NCBI GenBank assembly: GCA_944333375.1
Contig: CALVKX010000076.1
Location: 1-8,609 of the forward strand
Origin: an uncultured Eubacteriales bacterium
Lineage (GTDB): Bacteria > Bacillota_A > Clostridia > Christensenellales > Aristaeellaceae
Direction of reading: 5' to 3'
Length of the DNA: 8,609 nt
The notes below the pieces were generated by a model, which was not told the origin of the DNA, made no database searches, and saw only the letters and a list, made by a program, of their open reading frames with translations. How positions within the stretch are numbered: the first letter of the stretch is position 1; every line of letters begins with the position of its first letter. The position numbers and the translations under genes were made by a program. This document shows, one piece after another, positions 6,934-8,609 of the stretch.

Positions 6934-8418
6934 TCATTGTGCGAGTGCGTCGAAGTAGGCTTCCACCCACCGGCGGGCGTAGGCGGGCAGATTTCCGTCC
7001 TGCGCCGCGTCCACGGCTGCCTCGCGGTATTCCGGGAGCGCCTGACGGTAGGGAACGCTGCCCTCCAGGCTGCCGGCGCCCGTGCCGGCCTCAGCCTCCA
7101 GGACCTCCCCCTCCCCCATCTGTCCGCGCTCGCTATGTGTTTCCCCTGAGCCGCCCAATCGCGTGGGATCGTAGATGGCTTCGTATTCGGCCGTCTTTTT
7201 CTCGGGAGCCGCAGCGCCCTGCGTGGCCGGGGCCTGTGCTCCGGCCGCGCCTGTGCCGCCGTCTTTGTCGGAGGAGCCGAGCCCGGCTCCTCCGCCGGTC
7301 ATGCCCGCGCCCTGCCGTTCCCCGGCGCCCTGTCCGGCGCCCCGGGCCAGCGTCATTCCCGCCGAGCTCTGCGTATCTGCCGTACCCTGCGCGCCCGTGC
7401 GCGCCGCCGCGCCGCGGACCATGCCGGTCAGCGCCAGGGCCTGCGCGCTGGCGGCGGTCTGGCCGGAGGCGGCGCTGGCAAGGGCGGAAAGCGCCTCGTC
7501 GGCGCTGCCTGAGGCCATGGCCTGCGCCGCCGCCTCCAACTGCTGCACCGCCGTGCCGTCGGAGGCCTTGGCCGCCGCGTCCGCGAGCGCGGCCTGGCCC
7601 GCCTCCCCGTCCCGCGCGGCCTCCAGGGCGGCCCGGGCCGCCTGCTGGTCGCCATCTTCCAGCGCCTGCGCCAGCGCATCAAGTCCCGCCGCGCGCATGG
7701 CGTCCAGCGCGTCCCGGGCCGTGCGCGCCGTCAGGCTCTCCACCTTTCTCTCGGTGGTGTCCACGGCGGTCAGCGCGTCGCGCACGCTCTGCGCATGGCG
7801 CAGCTCGACCGACAATTCGCCCAAAAGTCTCCTGAGCTCCGGCGTCTCGGCAGCGTCCGCGTCCAGCGCCGTCGTCCCCTCGTCCACCTTCTGCGCCTGC
7901 TCCATCATCTCGGCATGGAATATCGCCTGCTGCTCCATCCGCTCCGTCTGCGGATTGGGGATCAGAAAGCTGATGCCCACGAGCACCGCGCACGCCAGCG
8001 TCCCTATCCACGCCAGCCGCGGCGGGCGCAGGGCCATCTGACGGGCCGGCTGAAGGGTTTTGAGGCTGTTGAGCGCATCCCGCCGCTGCAGGCGCGCCAT
8101 GTCGGTCTCGCACCCGCCGAGCATTACGGCGGTCTGCGCACGGGCCATCAGCCCCAGCGCGTCAGCCTGCCGCGCCGCGTCCATGGAGGTGATGGGCCAC
8201 AGCCAGGAAACCAACGCAAACAGCGAAGGCAGGACGATCAACGCCGCCATGCTCCAGAGAAAAGCCGTGGGAAATATCCACAGAAACGATGCCGCGCGCA
8301 AAAGCACGACGCACACGGCCGCCGCAAAGAGGCCGTACATGCACCAGACAAAAGTCCGTTGCAGCCGCATGCGGCGTTTGACGGGCCCAAGCGCCCTTTC
8401 CAGCTCTTTCATGTTCAT
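6934..8418 (-). CDS. Three-helix membrane protein with Ala/Gly-rich region, associated with MoxR operon (DUF4175-like layout)
   Basis: The product is 494 residues. I chose the ATG at 8418 because AAGGAA sits 5-8 bases upstream and the ATG overlaps the preceding gene's TGA; a second ATG six bases on (8412) is also possible. The open frame extends further upstream, but that part lies inside the preceding gene in another frame. A basic N-terminus (residues 4-21) is followed by two hydrophobic helices (about 24-41 and 48-74), a cytoplasmic-looking helical segment with ARQADALGLMARAQTAVMLG (about 82-101), and a third helix (about 136-154). Next come a likely coiled-coil/helical stretch (160-330), very rich in Ala, Glu and Gln, and a Gly/Ala/Ser linker (335-405). 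The last 85 residues are less biased and look like a folded or docking segment (EYEAIYDPTRLGG, then SVPYRQALPEYREAA, ending RRWVEAYFDALAQ). From memory, similar endings occur in unnamed proteins beside MoxR genes in Firmicutes. The layout recalls DUF4175, but I cannot confirm that family. Function unknown; a scaffold for the MoxR/vWA complex is a guess from position. Confidence 0.8.
   Translation of the reverse strand: MNMKELERALGPVKRRMRLQRTFVWCMYGLFAAAVCVVLLRAASFLWIFPTAFLWSMAALIVLPSLFALVSWLWPITSMDAARQADALGLMARAQTAVMLGGCETDMARLQRRDALNSLKTLQPARQMALRPPRLAWIGTLACAVLVGISFLIPNPQTERMEQQAIFHAEMMEQAQKVDEGTTALDADAAETPELRRLLGELSVELRHAQSVRDALTAVDTTERKVESLTARTARDALDAMRAAGLDALAQALEDGDQQAARAALEAARDGEAGQAALADAAAKASDGTAVQQLEAAAQAMASGSADEALSALASAASGQTAASAQALALTGMVRGAAARTGAQGTADTQSSAGMTLARGAGQGAGERQGAGMTGGGAGLGSSDKDGGTGAAGAQAPATQGAAAPEKKTAEYEAIYDPTRLGGSGETHSERGQMGEGEVLEAEAGTGAGSLEGSVPYRQALPEYREAAVDAAQDGNLPAYARRWVEAYFDALAQ
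7269..7294. repeat. Perfect 11-bp inverted repeat inside the Gly-rich linker
   Basis: CGGAGGAGCCG (7269-7279) and CGGCTCCTCCG (7284-7294) are exact reverse complements around a 4-base loop. It lies inside the coding sequence for the GGAGLGSS linker of the three-helix membrane protein. No T-run follows on either strand, so it is not a terminator. It may be a by-product of GC-rich Gly/Ser codons, or slow translation between the two halves of the protein. Confidence 0.6.
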
Positions 8419-8609
8419 CTGCTTCCTTTCGGGCCCTTCTTGCGGCGCACGCGCATGCAATAGACGCTCAGCGCGCAAAGCAGCGCCGAAGCCGCCGCCA
8501 TGAAAATCATGTTGCAGCGGAGGAAATAATCGAAGGGCAGATATTGGTACGTGGTGCCGAGGGTATCGCTGAACTGCCACAGCATGCCGGAGAAGATCTG
8601 GGTCTGCGA
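8415..8609 (-). CDS. C-terminal fragment of a membrane protein, unidentified (possibly a transporter permease)
   Basis: Only the last 64 residues lie in the window; the 5' part is beyond the right edge. The visible part is a polar stretch (about 1-30, with QFSDTLGTTYQYLPFDYF), then one hydrophobic helix of about 18 residues (NMIFMAAASALLCALSVY), and a very basic cytoplasmic-looking tail (RVRRKKGPKGSR) ending in TGA. A last helix followed by Arg/Lys is common in ABC-2 type permeases, and such permeases can occur upstream of MoxR/DUF58/vWA operons, but the fragment is too short to prove this. Its stop overlaps the start of the next gene in an ATGA arrangement, which suggests translational coupling and membership of the same operon. 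The reading frame is open from the window edge to the stop, and the next gene's ribosome binding site lies inside it. That this is coding is fairly sure; the family is not. Confidence 0.6.
   Translation of the reverse strand, partial: SQTQIFSGMLWQFSDTLGTTYQYLPFDYFLRCNMIFMAAASALLCALSVYCMRVRRKKGPKGSR

Noticed and set aside
6840..7835. Plus-strand open frame of about 330 codons
   Set aside because: Its translation is an Arg/Pro-rich low-complexity string that crosses the MoxR/membrane protein junction on the opposite strand; it is a composition artefact.
8419..8580. Longer N-terminus for the three-helix membrane protein, using an ATG near 8580
   Set aside because: This stretch encodes the end of the upstream membrane protein in a different frame, and the ATG at 8418 has a ribosome binding site and an ATGA overlap.

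Overview
This GC-rich window carries seven genes, all on the minus strand, so transcription runs from right to left. The clear AGGAGG-type ribosome binding sites, the DUF4342 membrane protein and the MoxR/DUF58/von Willebrand A (vWA) cluster with a BatA-like N-terminus point to a high-GC Firmicutes lineage (Clostridia). That assignment is an inference; I see no ribosomal RNA or other marker that would settle it.

From upstream (right) to downstream (left) the layout is: (1) 8415-8609, the C-terminal end of an unidentified membrane protein cut by the window edge; (2) 6934-8418, a three-helix membrane protein with a long Ala/Gly-rich region and a conserved-looking C-terminal segment; (3) 5936-6916, a MoxR-family AAA+ ATPase; (4) 5064-5915, a soluble DUF58 protein with a vWA-like fold; (5) 3273-5039, a membrane-anchored vWA protein with a BatA-type N-terminus; (6) 617-3283, a larger membrane protein with two vWA domains and a glutamine-amidotransferase-like (GATase-like) segment. 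Genes 1 to 6 are separated by at most 24 bases or overlap, so they look like one operon. After a 143-base gap holding a candidate promoter and a leader hairpin comes (7) 1-473, a DUF4342 protein with a UBA/EF-Ts-like N-terminus, cut by the left edge.

How the parts may work together: MoxR ATPases are known or believed to act as chaperones that remodel vWA-domain partners. Here one MoxR ATPase and one cytosolic DUF58 protein are encoded with two large membrane proteins that together carry three extracytoplasmic vWA domains with MIDAS-type metal-binding motifs. A third multi-helix membrane protein comes just before them. The picture is of a membrane-anchored, metal-dependent adhesion or assembly complex served by a cytosolic ATPase; its substrate cannot be read from the sequence. 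The most interesting structural observation is that the two large vWA proteins appear to share one domain plan, with the larger one carrying an extra vWA domain inside the GATase-like region. No transposon, CRISPR array, tRNA, rRNA or phage feature was seen.
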